Part shown: positions 56,190 to 64,000 of the stretch, piece by piece
Layout: every line of letters starts with the position of its first letter
Position numbering within the stretch: position 1 is the first letter of the stretch
DNA from: an uncultured Christensenella sp.
GTDB lineage: Bacteria > Bacillota > Clostridia > Christensenellales > Borkfalkiaceae
Reading direction: 5' to 3'
DNA: 64,000 bases
Assembly: GCA_910576655.1 (NCBI GenBank)
Contig: CAJTJC010000012.1
Coordinates: forward strand, 3,330-67,329
Notes under the pieces: model-generated
Told to the model about the DNA's origin: nothing
The model's input: only the letters and a program-made list of their open reading frames with translations
Database searches by the model: none
Made by a program: the position numbers and the translations under genes

Positions 56190-58847
56190 TTATGTTTCTT
56201 CAAATAGTTTAGGCCTATTCAGAGCAATCAATTCCGCCTCTGTCCGTGCGTCATTATTTTTGCATTCCAAAAGAGTGCGGCGAAGTTTCAATCCTTCGTC
56301 CGTTCTGAAAATATACTCCGGGTGATCTTTGATGTAGTTTGCGGATTCGCGGGAGAAGCCGTTCCTCTGCAGGAACACCGTTATTTCATTTGTTGTACCG
56401 TACTCTACGAATTCATACCAGTTGTTGTCATCAAGAGAATGCTCACCTTTGATGGCTATGTACATATTGGAGAACCGCAAGAAATAGTTTGATATGCTGA
56501 AGAGGATAACATTCTCGATAACCTCCAGCGTATCGGCAAATACTACATTACGATGTTCGGGACCATCGTCAAAATATGACGGAGTATAGTCATTCAGCCA
56601 GAACTTTTCCGGGTTGTCTTTCATGTAATCAATCGCTTTTCGCATGATATAGCTCAATCCGTGACCTTCCATCCATTGAGAGAGGATTACGGCATACCAG
56701 CTTAACTTTGCGTGTTCGCCAGCCTTATTCCGCTTACCAAGAGTTCCAAACTCATATTTGTCCCAATTAAAGATGCGGCTCAGTTCTTCCAAAAATCCGA
56801 GCACAACAGGATGAGAGAATCTGCCGTCCTGAGATTTCGGATAGTGCGTTCCATTTCTGATTGCAGCCGCAAGCCTTCTTGACTGGTCGGCAGAAATATT
56901 GATATCACTGTCAATGAACTCCTTCTGCCCCTCAAACTTCTCACGAATGGTCTGCTCACCGTCTTCTGGCATAAATGCAGCGAATTCACGGCGAACAAGG
57001 CTATCCCTGTCATCCATTATATCCTTTAGAAGAATCAGACCGAACTTCCGCATCATGATGTATTCTTCTTCCGGCTGCTTCTGGCTCTTTGTATCGTAAG
57101 GTTCAATTTTGGAACTGCCGGAAAGAAGTGTCTCCACAACGTGCTTTTTCAGTTTTGGTTTCAGTTCCTGCACAATGGAAAGTCTCTGATCGGGAATAGG
57201 CTCACGCAAAAGGCGGACATATTCTTTTTCGGTTACCTGCTCTCCATCGCTGATGAAGAATACATTGCCATAAAGATTGAACTTGATTCGCCCAACACGA
57301 CCGATGAGATTACGGAATTCCACGCTTGTCATCTGCGGTCTGCCACTACGATAGTTCGTAATGAAAAGATTATCCGCAGGCAGATTAACACCCTCTATCA
57401 GAGTGCTGGTGCAGAACATTGCGGTGATTTTGCCTTCTTTGAAGAGCTTCTCTATTCTCTGGCGAATTGACGCAGGAAGGTAGCCGATGTGGTATGCGAT
57501 ACCCTTGCGTATGAGTTTCGTCAGATAGTAATCGCCATGCACCTGGTCCCTGATATCATTCGCCAGTTGCTTCAGATCGTCATCATCAATATCATCTTTT
57601 CCTTCGGCAAAGGCTCTGGCTGCTTCGATTGCACCGTTCTTTCCGCTGAAATAAGCAATATTACGCTTGCGTTCATTCAGCGGCTTGTTTCGGTCGAAGG
57701 CAGTCATAATATTCATAAAATCCACGACCGACATGGTGGCATTCCCATATTTGCACACAAAGATGGTGTCCTGCGTGTGGTCATTGAAAATGCGTATGGA
57801 TTTTGTTTCCTGACTTATCAGAAATTTGAACTGTGTAACCGGCGCAAATGTAGAAGAGATGGCATTTTCTTCACCTTTCTGTGCTTCGGTTACCAGTTTC
57901 AGATAGACTTCTGGGTTTGGAATGTTGGGGGAAGCAAAGATGAAATGTGGCATGGGCTTTTGCTGTGCAAGCATATCGACCGTTTTGTAGTAAAAAGGTC
58001 CCCGGCTGTTTCTGCCGGTCATCTTGTGAGCCTCATCTATAAAAATATAGTCTATTTTGAACTCGGGTTTGCTGATTAGAAGGTATAACAAACGCTCCGG
58101 CGTCATCACAAGAATAAAATTGTGATCCTCTTCAAGAGAATAATCACTTGCCGCTGTGACTACGCTATAATTCATTTCTTCCAGCAGCTTATCCAGTCCC
58201 ATGACCGTATCTTCTCTGACCTCGTTAATCAGAGCTTTGGTAGGGACTATCCGGGCGAAATTGAACTTTTCACCTTTTTGGATTTTGTCTTTAATGAAGA
58301 CCTCCATGATAAAAGATTTGCCCATAGAGGTCGGTGCCGAATAACTGAATGCACCATTATTCAGCTGATCATAAATGTTTTTCTGCGGAATAAAGAAGCG
58401 CTTGTCCCTTTCCGCAGGGATGGACAGATAATCACTTATGAATGTTGCGTAGGCTTTCTCCTGAAGCGTAGTTTCAGTATAGCCGGATTTATATGTTGTT
58501 CTGGCAATCTCTGTGCCACGGAAGTTGCCGATGCTCGAAAGAACAGAACCGGCATAATATGCAACATCCTCATTGTCCGGCTCCAGTTCAAGAAGAAGCG
58601 TGATGATAGCCTGCGCCCACATTTTATGATCATCGGATTTTGTAGGATGCGTGGACTTGGAAAGAAGATCTGCAAATCGCAGAGCCGCCTCCACATCGAC
58701 CTGCCGTGCCTGCTGAAATCCCTCAAGGTGCAGCTTCAAGATGGCATAGTTGTAGAGCATATTGTCGTACAGAACATTGAGGAAGTCGTTATCATCAATG
58801 CTTCCGAATATGGCATCGCCGAGCTTCGTTTTCTGGACATCACTCAT
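56190..58847 (-). CDS. hamB: Hachiman helicase HamB (885 aa)
   Basis: SF2 helicase with Walker A APTSMGKS (about 171-178), VTPERLLYLL, DEAH IDEAHKM (about 271-275) and motif VI LIGRVGRIKFN. It overlaps the HamA gene stop by 4 nt, the usual HamAB organisation. In characterised Hachiman systems the helicase senses damaged or phage DNA and releases the HamA nuclease. Length matches the family. Confidence 0.9.
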   Translation of the reverse strand: MSDVQKTKLGDAIFGSIDDNDFLNVLYDNMLYNYAILKLHLEGFQQARQVDVEAALRFADLLSKSTHPTKSDDHKMWAQAIITLLLELEPDNEDVAYYAGSVLSSIGNFRGTEIARTTYKSGYTETTLQEKAYATFISDYLSIPAERDKRFFIPQKNIYDQLNNGAFSYSAPTSMGKSFIMEVFIKDKIQKGEKFNFARIVPTKALINEVREDTVMGLDKLLEEMNYSVVTAASDYSLEEDHNFILVMTPERLLYLLISKPEFKIDYIFIDEAHKMTGRNSRGPFYYKTVDMLAQQKPMPHFIFASPNIPNPEVYLKLVTEAQKGEENAISSTFAPVTQFKFLISQETKSIRIFNDHTQDTIFVCKYGNATMSVVDFMNIMTAFDRNKPLNERKRNIAYFSGKNGAIEAARAFAEGKDDIDDDDLKQLANDIRDQVHGDYYLTKLIRKGIAYHIGYLPASIRQRIEKLFKEGKITAMFCTSTLIEGVNLPADNLFITNYRSGRPQMTSVEFRNLIGRVGRIKFNLYGNVFFISDGEQVTEKEYVRLLREPIPDQRLSIVQELKPKLKKHVVETLLSGSSKIEPYDTKSQKQPEEEYIMMRKFGLILLKDIMDDRDSLVRREFAAFMPEDGEQTIREKFEGQKEFIDSDINISADQSRRLAAAIRNGTHYPKSQDGRFSHPVVLGFLEELSRIFNWDKYEFGTLGKRNKAGEHAKLSWYAVILSQWMEGHGLSYIMRKAIDYMKDNPEKFWLNDYTPSYFDDGPEHRNVVFADTLEVIENVILFSISNYFLRFSNMYIAIKGEHSLDDNNWYEFVEYGTTNEITVFLQRNGFSRESANYIKDHPEYIFRTDEGLKLRRTLLECKNNDARTEAELIALNRPKLFEET

Positions 58848-59779
58848 AAGACAACAGCTCCCTTCATAACATGATCCATTATTTCGCTCTTGTTGATTTC
58901 TGCATCCATAAAGGGAAGAATGTAGATGTAGAAGGAATGCATATCAAGGCCATTGCTCTTTATCTTGTTTGCTATGTACCCGGCGTGACGCTGAATATCC
59001 TCTGTCATCTTTTTCGTAACGATCTGATCATATTCGATTTCCGGGTGTTCTTCGGCTTTAACACCTATGGAATAACCGAGAAATATACCATAAGCTGTGT
59101 TATATCTGCTCTGGGCATTTGGTGTGGGGATGATGGTGTCCTTCAGAAAAGCGATCTCGTCATCATCGAAGAATCGGTCAAGCACTGTTTTTTCTACCAT
59201 CTGAATTTCGCGGGATGTGTGGTTTTTGATGCGCAGGATGGCCTCGAAAGCATTATCCACGGCATCGCGGATTTCACCGACAATGTTTGATGTTCCGAAT
59301 ACCATCTGATTAAACGGCACACCGTTCTCATCGGCATCCGAAAGCAGATGAATGCTCTCGCAGACGCTTTTATGTTGTGAAAGGTCGGTGGATAGTTCCA
59401 CACGACTCATCAGTTTCGGAGCGGAGAGCTTGCCTTCCAGAAAGGCGTAGATCAGCATTTCTCCGAGTTCATTTCCCGTACCTTTCTCATCAGCATCGCC
59501 GTTCTCACGCATAGTCTGAATGGCTCGTTCAATGGCAGCATCCAAATCATCATCCTTGCGAAATTGCTCAAGCATAGCCCGTGAGAAAACATAGCGGCTT
59601 AGATTCCGATACAGCCACCTCTCCAAATCCTCGTGATAGAATTTACCGTCACGAACAAGAAGGTGAAAAAGGCGCAATTGACCAGGCTTGCTCAAGCCGA
59701 GGTCTTCTGTACATGAAACCTCCGCGAAAATCCTGTCCATATCCTTATCTTTAAGCGTTTTTGATAATACTGCGCTCAT
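58844..59779 (-). CDS. hamA: Hachiman effector HamA, DUF1837 (311 aa)
   Basis: Contains the DUF1837 core GNELGEMLIYAFLEGKLSAPKLMSRVELS (about 102-130) and VFGTSNIVGEIRDAVDNAFEAIL. This is the HamA nuclease of the Hachiman anti-phage system, which degrades DNA when released by HamB. Preceded by GGAGG, with HamB coupled behind it. Confidence 0.9.
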   Translation of the reverse strand: MSAVLSKTLKDKDMDRIFAEVSCTEDLGLSKPGQLRLFHLLVRDGKFYHEDLERWLYRNLSRYVFSRAMLEQFRKDDDLDAAIERAIQTMRENGDADEKGTGNELGEMLIYAFLEGKLSAPKLMSRVELSTDLSQHKSVCESIHLLSDADENGVPFNQMVFGTSNIVGEIRDAVDNAFEAILRIKNHTSREIQMVEKTVLDRFFDDDEIAFLKDTIIPTPNAQSRYNTAYGIFLGYSIGVKAEEHPEIEYDQIVTKKMTEDIQRHAGYIANKIKSNGLDMHSFYIYILPFMDAEINKSEIMDHVMKGAVVL

Positions 59780-59818
59780 TTCCTACCTCCGAAATTACAT
59801 GATTTCCTCGTCTTTCTA

Positions 59819-62800
59819 TTATTCGTGTGTTGCCGAAGCATACTGTCCAAGCCGGGAAGCATACGCTTCAACTCGACCACTCATGTCGTTATTGTCTGTC
59901 CATAATTCACACTGAAGCATGACGGTCTGTACGGCATCATCCATGCCCTCCGGCGGATACTTATGCTTCTTCAAAAGTTTCTTTATCATCATCCGCATCT
60001 TTGCTCTGGCGGAATCTCGCTTCTGCCAGTCAATAGTGCGATTATTACGCAGGGATTCAGCCAATTCTTTTGTGATGGCTATGAGTTCTTCGTTTTCGTA
60101 AAAGTCCTTGATTGCCTGCGGTTTTGTCAGTGCATCGTAGAAAGCCAGCTCATCGGCGGTGAGTCCAAGTTGTGCGCCTTCCTTTTGTGCCGCTTGAATC
60201 TGCTTTGCCAAATTCAGCAGTTCCTCTATGACCTGCTCATTAGTGAGCATTCCGTTAAGATAGCGATTCATGGCCTGCTGGATTATCTCACTGAACTTTT
60301 GTGACTTTACCACATTCGTTCTCTTGTAAATGATGACCTGCTCCGAGATCAGCTTTTTCAGAAGTTCTACAGCAAGGTTCTTCTCCTTCATTTTTCCGAT
60401 TTCCTCAAGAAATTTTGGATCGAACAGGGAGAAATCACCATTCACATCGGAGAACAGATTAATTACGCCGCTCGACTTTATACTCTGCTCCAGCAGCGCA
60501 TTGATTCTGGCGTTCATCTCGGGTAGGGAGATTTTCTTGCCTTCGCCCTGGTTCATCAGCCGCATAACAAGAACACGGACGGATTCAAAAAATGCCGCTT
60601 CGATGCGCATGGACTCCTCGGAAAGAGAAGAACACAGCGATAATGCCTGCCGCAAAAGAAGGGATTCTTTCAGGAAATCCTCTCGCTCCCGTTCCTTGTC
60701 GACCGCAACGATAAAGTTGACCGCACCGCTGATAGCCTTGGAGCGTTCAAGGTCAGTCCCGGTTGTGAATTTGGAATAATCGTATCCGTGGAAGATGTCA
60801 CGGCAAATCGACAGCTTCTCCAGAAACTTCGGATACGCCACCTTTGCAATATCAGTGTCACCGTAATTCTTTTTGTCACGGGATGTGTAGTCGTTCATCG
60901 CTTCCTTCAGTGCAGAAGCGATGCCGACATAATCGACAACAAGACCGCCTTCTTTTTCCTTAAAGACACGGTTCACTCTTGCAATCGCCTGCATAAGGTT
61001 GTAGCCCTGCATCGGCTTATAAACATACATGGTCGCAAGAGACGGAACATCAAAGCCGGTCAGCCACATATCGACCACGATGGCGATTTTCAAGGGGCTG
61101 CTGTTGTCTTTAAACTTTTTAGCCAGCTCGTCCTTATGATGCTTGTTGCCGATGACGGCACGCCATTCTTCGGGATCTTTATTGCTCTCGGTCATAACAA
61201 CAGCAACCTTCTCCTTCCAGGACGGGCGGAGTTCAAGGATACGCTGATAAATCTTCATAGCTATGGCACGGGAGTACGCAACAATCATTGCCTTGCCAGT
61301 GAGCAGATCTGCTCGGTAGTTTTCGTAATGGTCGAGGATATCATCAACAAGAGAAGCAATAGTCTGTTCGTTACCGAGGATAGCTTCCATCTGACCGAGT
61401 TCCTTCTTACTCTTTGCCACCACTTCGGGGTCGGCATTGTTTGCCATGATCTCATACTCCGTATCGATTATTCGCAGAGTATCTTCGTCCAAGTTCAGCT
61501 TAATAACACGGCTCTCATAATAAACCGGGCGGGTAGCACCGTCTTCGACCGCCTGCGTCATATCGTAGACATCGATATAATCACCGAAGACCTCACGGGT
61601 GCTTCTGTCCTTCATGGAAATCGGCGTTCCAGTAAATCCGATGTATGTAGCGTTCGGGAGGCTGTTGCGGATGATACGGGCTGTGCCAATCTTGATTTTA
61701 CCGGTTTCCGCATCGACTCTTTCCTTCAATCCGTACTGCCCGCGATGTGCTTCGTCAGCCATGACAATAATGTTTCTGCGTTCGGAAAGCGGCTCATGAG
61801 ACTCTTCAAACTTTTGCATGGTGGTGAAGATGATGCCGTTTGCCTGTCTGCCGTCAAGCAATGATTTCAAATGTTCCCGGCTCTCAGCGTGCATGGGTTC
61901 CTGACGCAGAAAGTCTTTGCACTTGGCAAACTGTCCGTAAAGCTGATCGTCAAGGTCGTTTCGGTCGGTAAGCACAACAATGGTCGGGCTGTCCAATGCT
62001 TCCTGCAGACGGTGTGCGTAAAAGACCATCGACAGGGATTTGCCGCTGCCTTGGGTATGCCAGAACACGCCGCCTTTTCCGTCTGTTTCCGTAGCTCGTC
62101 TTGTCGATTCCACAGCTTTATTGACGGCGAAATACTGATGATAGCCGGCGAGTATTTTAAACTGCTTCAACCCTTCGTTGGAAAAGCAGATGAAATTCTT
62201 GATAATGTCAAGTAAACGCTCCCTCTCAAAGATGCCTTCAAAGAAAGTGTCGAACTGTGCGTACTGCGTATTTTCGTAATTGCCGTCCTTCGTTTTCCAT
62301 TCCATAAAGCGGTCTTCGCCGGAGGTGATCGTTCCGGCTTTGGAGGTCAGATGGTCGCTCATGACGCAGATGCAGTTATAAATAAACATGGACGGAATCT
62401 CATGCATATAGTTCCGTATCTGTGTATAAGCCTCCGATGCATCCGTTTCCTCTCTGGAAGGAGACTTCAGTTCCACCAGAACAACTGGCAGACCGTTTAG
62501 GAACAGAAGGACATCGGGGCGCTTGTTGCTGTTCTCAATGAATGTCCATTGATTGGCAACGATGAAGGAATTGTTGTCAGGATTTTTGTAGTCTACAAGG
62601 TAAACGAGGCCGGAGCGTTCCTCGCCCTTGACAAAATAACGCACTTCGATGCCATGCTGAATATAGTCCATGAAGACAGCATTCTTCTGAACCAGTTCGG
62701 CATTTTCAAAGTTTTTCAGTTTGAACAGTGCATCTGCAATGGCATCCTCCGGCATAGTCGGATTTAGCCTCCGCAGTGCGGCATTCAGTTCTTCTTCATA

Positions 62801-62917
62801 TAGAGGGCTGTAAAAATCCCTCTCAACATCGGGACCGTAAACATGACGGTACCCCATGTTCTGGAACAGCTCTATGATGGAATTCTCATAGTCCGCTTCC
62901 GTATAAAATCCTGACAT
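59819..62917 (-). CDS. hsdR: type I restriction enzyme HsdR subunit (1032 aa)
   Basis: The N-terminal nuclease has NKRPDVLLFLNGLPVVLVELKSPS (PD...ExK). The helicase part has Walker A HTQGSGKSLSM and DEAH VMADEAHRGQYGLKE, with motif LTDRNDLDDQLYGQF. A C-terminal helical domain contacts the methylase. Preceded by AAAGGAG. Upstream lies the split hsdS region; hsdM is expected beyond the right edge. Confidence 0.95.
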   Translation of the reverse strand: MSGFYTEADYENSIIELFQNMGYRHVYGPDVERDFYSPLYEEELNAALRRLNPTMPEDAIADALFKLKNFENAELVQKNAVFMDYIQHGIEVRYFVKGEERSGLVYLVDYKNPDNNSFIVANQWTFIENSNKRPDVLLFLNGLPVVLVELKSPSREETDASEAYTQIRNYMHEIPSMFIYNCICVMSDHLTSKAGTITSGEDRFMEWKTKDGNYENTQYAQFDTFFEGIFERERLLDIIKNFICFSNEGLKQFKILAGYHQYFAVNKAVESTRRATETDGKGGVFWHTQGSGKSLSMVFYAHRLQEALDSPTIVVLTDRNDLDDQLYGQFAKCKDFLRQEPMHAESREHLKSLLDGRQANGIIFTTMQKFEESHEPLSERRNIIVMADEAHRGQYGLKERVDAETGKIKIGTARIIRNSLPNATYIGFTGTPISMKDRSTREVFGDYIDVYDMTQAVEDGATRPVYYESRVIKLNLDEDTLRIIDTEYEIMANNADPEVVAKSKKELGQMEAILGNEQTIASLVDDILDHYENYRADLLTGKAMIVAYSRAIAMKIYQRILELRPSWKEKVAVVMTESNKDPEEWRAVIGNKHHKDELAKKFKDNSSPLKIAIVVDMWLTGFDVPSLATMYVYKPMQGYNLMQAIARVNRVFKEKEGGLVVDYVGIASALKEAMNDYTSRDKKNYGDTDIAKVAYPKFLEKLSICRDIFHGYDYSKFTTGTDLERSKAISGAVNFIVAVDKEREREDFLKESLLLRQALSLCSSLSEESMRIEAAFFESVRVLVMRLMNQGEGKKISLPEMNARINALLEQSIKSSGVINLFSDVNGDFSLFDPKFLEEIGKMKEKNLAVELLKKLISEQVIIYKRTNVVKSQKFSEIIQQAMNRYLNGMLTNEQVIEELLNLAKQIQAAQKEGAQLGLTADELAFYDALTKPQAIKDFYENEELIAITKELAESLRNNRTIDWQKRDSARAKMRMMIKKLLKKHKYPPEGMDDAVQTVMLQCELWTDNNDMSGRVEAYASRLGQYASATHE

Positions 62918-63004
62918 AGCATTCGCTCCTTTGTATGTACTTTCTATTTATCATGATACCCTTTGCAGGGTGCTTTTCTTATTAAGTTCCTGTTACTCCG
63001 TTTC

Positions 63005-63017
63005 AAACGAGAATTTA
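63005..63017. repeat. left inverted repeat of the hsdS inverton
   Basis: AAACGAGAATTTA, a perfect inverted match to 63868-63880. It encodes N-E-N-L in both hsdS halves. Confidence 0.8.
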
Positions 63018-63659
63018 CTTCAGCAGGCGCAGAGCATTTTCGCCCAAGAGTTTCTCTTGCTCAATGGCATTCCTGATGGATGGCAGGAAAGCTCTTTACT
63101 TGGTATTGCCGACTACCTTAACGGTCTCGCCATGCAAAAGTATCGCCCCAAAGATGATGAACAAGGTCTACCTGTTCTTAAAATCAAGGAACTGCGCCAA
63201 GGCTCCTGCGATTCCAACAGCGAATTATGCTCACCTTCCATCAAGCCAGAGTACATTGTCCATGACGGCGATGTAATATTCTCATGGTCGGGCAGCCTCC
63301 TTGTTGATCTTTGGTGCGGAGGAACTTGTGGTTTGAATCAGCATCTATTCAAAGTCACATCCTCCACCTACGATAAATGGTTCTATTACGCATGGACAAA
63401 CCATCATCTGCAAAAATTCGCTGCTATCGCTGCGGACATGGCCACGACGATGGGACATATCAAACGCGAAGAACTGGCAAAAGCAAAAGTGCTTATTCCT
63501 TCGCAGTCCGACTATGACCGCATAGGTGGTCTGCTTGCTCCTCTGTACGACCTTGTTATAGGAAATCGTATAGAGAACCGTAAACTTGCATCCCTGCGCG
63601 ATGAGCTGCTTCCTCAGCTTATGTCAGGACAGCTTGATGTTTCGGAGGTGTCACTATGA
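63005..63659 (+). pseudogene. hsdS 3' half, second TRD (promoterless, inverted)
   Basis: Sequence homologous to the second half of a type I specificity subunit: helix NENLLQQAQSIFAQEFLLL, then TRD2 (IPDGWQESSLLGIADYLNGLAMQKY...) and the C-terminal repeat (DYDRIGGLLAPLYDLVIGNRIENRKLASLRDELLP). It has no natural start codon; homology begins at the 13-bp inverted repeat. It would join the opposite-strand N-terminal half after inversion. In the present orientation it is probably silent. Confidence 0.85.
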
Positions 63660-63862
63660 CAGAAAAGGAATTGAAAATCCCATTTAATGCTCCGTTACAT
63701 GAGCAAGACACCGATTCTCAGACTTTTGGATGCCGCCAAAACAATCCAGATATCTGCGGTAACAATGGTCTATCTGATATCTGTGCCTTTGCAAGCAAGG
63801 ATGGGATTTGCCGAAAACCATCCCGCGCATGGAAGAAACAGTATCATAAGCTCAAAGGTTAA
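63656..63862 (+). CDS. small Cys-rich protein behind hsdS (68 aa)
   Basis: ATG overlaps the hsdS-half stop (CTATGA). The sequence CRQNNPDICGNNGLSDICAF...CRKPSRAWKKQYHKL holds four Cys and a basic tail. Similar small proteins sit beside type I restriction genes in Clostridia. It lies inside the invertible segment, so its expression would also switch. Function unknown. Confidence 0.7.
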   Translation: MTEKELKIPFNAPLHEQDTDSQTFGCRQNNPDICGNNGLSDICAFASKDGICRKPSRAWKKQYHKLKG

Positions 63863-64000
63863 GCCGCTAAATTCTCGTTTATTTCTGTATTAAGCTGTAT
63901 TTTTCTGTCAAGCACCTCCAGTATTCCTGCGATTTTTTCCTGTTCCTCGTATGTGAAATCGGGAACTTCATATTTCATAATGGCTGCTTTGTCACCACGA
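63859..64000 (-). CDS. hsdS: hsdS 5' half, truncated at the inversion point (partial)
   Basis: Runs off the right edge. The visible end, YEVPDFTYEEQEKIAGILEVL then DRKIQLNTEINENLAA, is the first conserved helix repeat of HsdS, followed by a premature stop created at the 13-bp inverted repeat. It therefore makes a half-S protein with TRD1 only. Half-S subunits can dimerise to recognise a palindromic site; alternatively it is an off state. Confidence 0.85.
   Translation of the reverse strand, partial: RGDKAAIMKYEVPDFTYEEQEKIAGILEVLDRKIQLNTEINENLAA
63868..63880. repeat. right inverted repeat of the hsdS inverton
   Basis: TAAATTCTCGTTT, the reverse complement of 63005-63017; also in frame N-E-N-L on the minus strand. 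Confidence 0.8.

Larger units (their letters stand above)
63005..63880. other. predicted invertible segment of the hsdS locus
   Basis: An 876-bp segment bounded by the 13-bp inverted repeat AAACGAGAATTTA (63005-63017 and, reversed, 63868-63880). Both copies lie in the same codon frame (N E N L) of the hsdS halves. Inversion would give a full-length hsdS on the minus strand running into hsdR. No recombinase gene is in the window. Confidence 0.72.

Overview
The window is almost entirely one tailed-phage prophage inserted in the chromosome of a Bacillota bacterium, most likely a Clostridia-class gut anaerobe. This rests on near-universal AAGGAGG ribosome sites, a structural gene order that follows Bacillus PBSX (Xkd proteins), a large serine integrase and an r1t-type holin; species cannot be named. 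The prophage runs from just after a host tRNA-Ala (about 620) to the end of the integrase gene (about 55.1 kb). Host DNA carries tRNA-Gly(CCC) and tRNA-Ala(GGC) on the left and a defence island on the right.

Reading the minus strand from right to left: divergent lysogeny control (52.7-53.6 kb: repressor, Cro-like protein, three TGTCC-type operators, two promoters), with the integrase on the plus strand behind the repressor. Early replication and nucleotide genes follow (52.7-40.0 kb): DUF2800 nuclease, ssDNA-binding-like protein, family A DNA polymerase, ThyX, dUTPase, dCMP deaminase, VapE-type primase/helicase, VRR-NUC, SNF2 helicase and a DUF1492 late regulator. A strong terminator separates these from the late genes (39.9-16.2 kb): terminase, portal, head, contractile tail sheath and tube, tape measure, baseplate and tail fibre. 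A plus-strand PD-(D/E)XK gene with its own promoter interrupts the late genes between terminase and portal. Next come a diversity-generating retroelement (DGR) and a lysis cassette (14.2-11.8 kb) ending at a terminator. The left arm (11.7-0.8 kb) holds many small accessory genes, a second DGR target, a methyltransferase-like gene, a SprT-like protease, a MoxR AAA ATPase pair and a tRNA-Arg.

The DGR is the best-supported special system. One template repeat, an Avd protein and a reverse transcriptase serve two targets: a tail protein next to the cassette and a short protein 10 kb away, coupled to a methyltransferase-like gene. Every core TR/VR difference (21 in one copy, 15 in the other) falls on a template adenine of the coding strand. 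Both targets carry the same 44-nt downstream block with a GC hairpin that the template lacks.

Three families of non-coding elements are not explained by known genes. There are two roughly 300-380-bp palindromes built of 10-bp ACAACCGAG units (8.76-9.06 and 42.13-42.51 kb). There are four intergenic hairpins of about 75-80 nt with compensatory stem changes. There are five paired-dyad regulatory elements, each heading a transcription unit in the left arm.

The right flank is a defence island: a GIY-YIG protein, a Hachiman pair (HamA/HamB), HsdR, and a split hsdS whose two halves lie in opposite orientation. A 13-bp inverted repeat in the same codon frame bounds the split, which predicts an invertible, phase-variable specificity gene.
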